Source: Lachnospiraceae bacterium | Lineage (GTDB): Bacteria > Bacillota > Clostridia > Lachnospirales > Lachnospiraceae | DNA: 8,364 bases | Direction: 5' to 3' | Assembly (NCBI GenBank): GCA_022798035.1 | Contig: JAAWLS010000089.1 | Location: forward strand, 1-8,364 | Shown here: in pieces, positions 6,931 through 8,364 of the stretch | How the letters are laid out: each line of letters begins with the position of its first letter | Position numbering within the stretch: the first letter of the stretch is position 1 | Made by a program: the position numbers and the translations under genes | Notes under the pieces: generated by a model | What the model was told of the DNA's origin: nothing | Database searches by the model: none | What the model saw: only the letters and a program-made list of their open reading frames with translations

Positions 6931-7215
6931 TTATCTGTCAGAGTTTTCATTTCGATGAGACATGGCTCTGGGAATTGGTCCTGTGATGGTTCGTCCATAC
7001 CATGTTCTGTTGTTTCTCTGGGCGGGAGTAACGCCGGGCAGAGGTCCTATGATTGTATTCCCCATCCAGTTCTGTCTGGTTTTGCGGATTTTTTTGCCGT
7101 TGGGCAGAGAGCCTGTGATGGAATGTCCCACACGCTGGTTCTGCTCCGCATTTTCTGAGAAATTTTTCTCCGAACTGTTCTTATCATATTTGTTCTTTTC
7201 ATTTTCAGCGCTCAT
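6931..7215 (-). CDS. Unrecognised 94-residue protein with three 22-residue repeats
   Basis: I do not recognise this protein. Its start is well supported: AAAGGAG (7230-7224) lies 8 bases before ATG 7215. The first 26 residues are polar and rich in E, K, N and S, without a hydrophobic signal segment. Residues 27-92 then form three tandem units of exactly 22 residues, with G30/G52/G74 in register, built on the core G-x-(S/T)-I-(T/I)-G-(S/P)-(L/I)-P followed by a basic stretch. Units two and three carry W50 and W72 two residues before the core glycine. The protein is strongly basic in its second half, has no Cys, and should be soluble and possibly disordered. A surface-binding or nucleic-acid-binding repeat, or a peptide precursor, are guesses; no modification or export genes are seen. 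It diverges from the VanR-like regulator and ends towards a minus-strand terminator at 6717-6768. Confidence 0.75.
   Translation of the reverse strand: MSAENEKNKYDKNSSEKNFSENAEQNQRVGHSITGSLPNGKKIRKTRQNWMGNTIIGPLPGVTPAQRNNRTWYGRTITGPIPRAMSHRNENSDR
6940..7137 (-). repeat. Three 66-bp coding tandem repeats
   Basis: The units are 7137-7072, 7071-7006 and 7005-6940 on the minus strand, each exactly 66 bp. Register can be checked on + by the recurring CCT(G/A)TGAT at 6980, 7046 and 7112. The DNA has diverged considerably while the peptide core (G-x-S/T-I-x-G-x-L/I-P) is kept, which suggests an old duplication under selection at the protein level rather than a recent slippage event. Confidence 0.8.
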
Positions 7216-7334
7216 ACGATGTTCTCCTTTGTTATTTTATGGTATTATCTGACAGAAATCAGGGTTTTGACACCCTAATTTATTATGTGAAGAAATTTTT
7301 TTAAATATTACTGTAAAAAATTGTTTTGATTTTA

Positions 7335-7388
7335 GAACTGATTGAGGTATCTGCAACAGTTCAGCCACGCCATTCACAATGGTTTTTT
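7335..7388 (+). other. Tandem stem-loops with T-run upstream of the response regulator
   Basis: GAACTG (7335-7340) pairs with CAGTTC (7357-7362) around 16 bases. CCATT (7370-7374) then pairs with AATGG (7378-7382) around a 3-base loop, followed by TTTTTT (7383-7388). The second stem plus T-run looks like a weak intrinsic terminator on +. No + gene ends upstream, so it could end a short transcript or simply be AT-rich promoter-upstream DNA. The T-run is also part of the 11-bp direct repeat. Confidence 0.3.
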
Positions 7389-7403
7389 AAGAGTTTTTTA
7401 AGA
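7382..7403 (+). promoter_or_regulatory. Perfect 11-bp tandem direct repeat, likely OmpR-family operator
   Basis: GTTTTTTAAGA occurs twice without a gap (7382-7392 and 7393-7403). Tandem direct repeats spaced one helical turn apart are the usual binding site of OmpR/PhoB-type regulators, and the gene downstream encodes one. The site ends about 10 bp upstream of the expected -35 position, suiting an activator; autoregulation is inferred. Confidence 0.55.
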
Positions 7404-7412
7404 AATTCATTG

Positions 7413-7441
7413 AGTTTTATTTTTGAAATCATTATTATAAT
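7413..7441 (+). promoter_or_regulatory. Promoter of the VanR-like operon, perfect -10 and poor -35
   Basis: TATAAT (7436-7441) is a perfect -10 about 7 bases before the expected start near 7448. At 17-base spacing the -35 position (7413-7418) reads AGTTTT, a poor match. TTGAGT at 7410 would need a 20-base spacer. A perfect -10 with a weak -35 just below direct repeats suggests an activator-dependent promoter. The leader is short and carries AAAAGGAGAGG before ATG 7469. Confidence 0.55.
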
Positions 7442-7468
7442 GGGAGAAAAATAAAAGGAGAGGAAGAG

Positions 7469-8173
7469 ATGGAGCAACAGACAATTCTGGTGGTGGATGA
7501 CAACAAAGAGATTGTGTTTTCTTTAGGAAAACTGCTGGAGTATGAGGGATATCGGATTTTAAAAGCTTATGACGGACTGGAGGCTTTGGATGTACTGCGA
7601 GAGAATACGGTAGATTTGATTCTTTTGGATGTGATGATGCCCAAGCTGAACGGGCTGTCAGCGTTGATGAAAATCAGGGAAACAAACAAGATTCCAGTGA
7701 TTATTCTGTCTGCTAAGACGGAGGAGAGTGACAAAGTTTCCGGTCTTGTAATGGGAGCGGACGACTACATTGCCAAGCCGTATAATCCGGCGGAGCTTAC
7801 GGCAAGGGTGGCGGCTCAATTGAGACGTTATCACACATGGGGCGGCGGTGCGCCGAAAGAGCAGGAAGATTTGCTGGTAAATGGGAGCCTTGCATTAGAT
7901 AAAAAAACAAAAAAAGCTATTGTAGACGGGGCAGAAGTGAGTCTGACTGCCACAGAATATAAAATTTTGAAATTGTTGATGGAACATCCGGGACAGGTGT
8001 TTTCCGCAGAGAAAATTTATGAGAGAGTCTGGAAAGAGGAGGCTTCTTATACCGTGGAAAACACAGTGATGGTGCATATCCGGCATATTCGGGAGAAGTT
8101 GGAAATTGACACGAAGAATCCAAAGTATGTAAAGGTGGTGTGGGGAATTGGTTACAAGATGGAAAAATACTGA
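7469..8173 (+). CDS. OmpR/PhoB-family response regulator, VanR-like
   Basis: A 234-residue two-component regulator of normal length. The receiver domain (about 1-118) has the acidic pair D10/D11, phospho-acceptor D54 in LLDVMMPKLNG, S81 in ILSAK and K103 in DDYIAKPYNPAELTARV. The DNA-binding winged helix (about 133-234) has SLTATEYKILKLL, the recognition helix region ENTVMVHIRHIREKLE and the wing VVWGIGYK. The NPAELTARV and TVMVHIRHIREKLE wording is typical of the VanR-like subgroup common in Clostridia; that does not imply vancomycin resistance, and no vanHAX-type genes are in view. The start has a clear AAGGAG site. The partner kinase gene begins one base after its stop. The 11-bp direct repeats upstream suggest autoregulation. 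All catalytic residues are present. Confidence 0.95.
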   Translation: MEQQTILVVDDNKEIVFSLGKLLEYEGYRILKAYDGLEALDVLRENTVDLILLDVMMPKLNGLSALMKIRETNKIPVIILSAKTEESDKVSGLVMGADDYIAKPYNPAELTARVAAQLRRYHTWGGGAPKEQEDLLVNGSLALDKKTKKAIVDGAEVSLTATEYKILKLLMEHPGQVFSAEKIYERVWKEEASYTVENTVMVHIRHIREKLEIDTKNPKYVKVVWGIGYKMEKY

Positions 8174-8174
8174 G

Positions 8175-8364
8175 ATGGGAAAGAAAATCATACAGTGGAT
8201 GGGAAAATGCCTGAAAAGAAAGGAAATCTGGCTGATTCCAGGAGGATTGGGCTTCTTTGTGGGCATTGTGATTCTGTGGGATATTGTGCGTGTCCGTTTT
8301 CAGTATTCCTATATTTCAACAGAAGAAAATATTTTCCGGGGAATTGTGATGAACCTGTTTTTCT
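8175..8364 (+). CDS. Sensor histidine kinase, N-terminal fragment (3' truncated by window)
   Basis: An ATG one base after the TGA of the response regulator (TGAGATG) opens a frame that stays open for 63 codons to the window end. It encodes a short basic N-terminus (MGKKIIQWMGKCLKRK), a membrane helix at about 18-40, and the start of an extracytoplasmic or linker segment. No kinase motif is visible yet. Position directly behind a VanR-like regulator, with near-contact spacing that implies translational coupling, is the usual place of the cognate VanS-like sensor kinase. There is no strong Shine-Dalgarno site, consistent with coupling. Function is inferred from context and topology only. Confidence 0.75.
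   Translation, partial: MGKKIIQWMGKCLKRKEIWLIPGGLGFFVGIVILWDIVRVRFQYSYISTEENIFRGIVMNLFF

Noticed and set aside
6835..7158. 107-codon + strand frame opposite the repeat-protein gene
   Set aside because: It begins with TTG without a ribosome site, reads straight through the strong + terminator at 6890-6917, and is antisense to the well-initiated minus-strand gene; its apparent repeats mirror those of that gene.
7267..7286. TTGACA at 7267 with TATTAT at 7281 as a promoter
   Set aside because: The spacer is only 8 bases; no -10-like hexamer occurs at 16-18 bases, so the consensus -35 is probably coincidental.
7469..8364. Glycopeptide resistance locus
   Set aside because: Only a VanR-like regulator and the start of a kinase are present. 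VanR-like regulators are widespread in Clostridia with other roles, and no vanH, vanA or vanX genes are in the window.
1..8364. CRISPR arrays, transposases, phage genes, tRNA or rRNA
   Set aside because: No regularly spaced identical repeats, transposase motifs or recognisable stable RNA sequences were found; the repeats present are within coding regions or are single inverted pairs.

Overview
The window reads as chromosomal DNA of a Gram-positive anaerobe of the Clostridia, most likely a Lachnospiraceae relative. This is inferred from the moderately low GC content, the strong AAGGAG-type ribosome binding sites, the TIGR04086-type membrane protein, the VanR-like regulator and the overall style of the proteins. 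No species can be named from the sequence alone.

Left block (1-4486, all on +): the 3' end of carB (carbamoyl-phosphate synthase large subunit), then a large membrane-bound hybrid sensor histidine kinase, then sfsA. The gaps are about 50 bp and 8 bp, and no terminator is visible between the genes, so co-transcription is plausible. The kinase has an extracellular Cache-like sensor, a PAS domain, a complete kinase core and its own C-terminal receiver domain, but no phosphotransfer or DNA-binding partner is encoded nearby. A degenerate peptide repeat joins its kinase core to its receiver.

Middle block (4487-6700): a 178-bp gap with a large inverted repeat separates sfsA from a convergent CNNM/CorC-type transporter gene with CBS domains (minus strand), which has a good sigma-A promoter. 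The divergent 344-bp gap 5949-6292 holds that promoter, a 38-bp near-palindrome, a weak 32-codon ORF and a candidate promoter for the TIGR04086-type small membrane protein at 6293-6700.

Right block (6701-8364): a 230-bp non-coding stretch contains three stem-loops. One is a terminator pointing left, one a terminator pointing right, with a long imperfect hairpin between them, so transcripts from the two flanking convergent genes should overlap at their 3' ends. Next is a minus-strand gene for an unrecognised 94-residue protein made largely of three 22-residue repeats in exact register. It diverges from a VanR-like response regulator whose promoter carries a perfect 11-bp tandem direct repeat, and whose partner sensor kinase starts one base after it and runs off the window.

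Most of the window is ordinary housekeeping and signalling DNA. The least explained items are the 22-residue repeat protein, the kinase linker repeat, and the hairpin-rich intergenic regions at 4566-4645 and 6717-6917.
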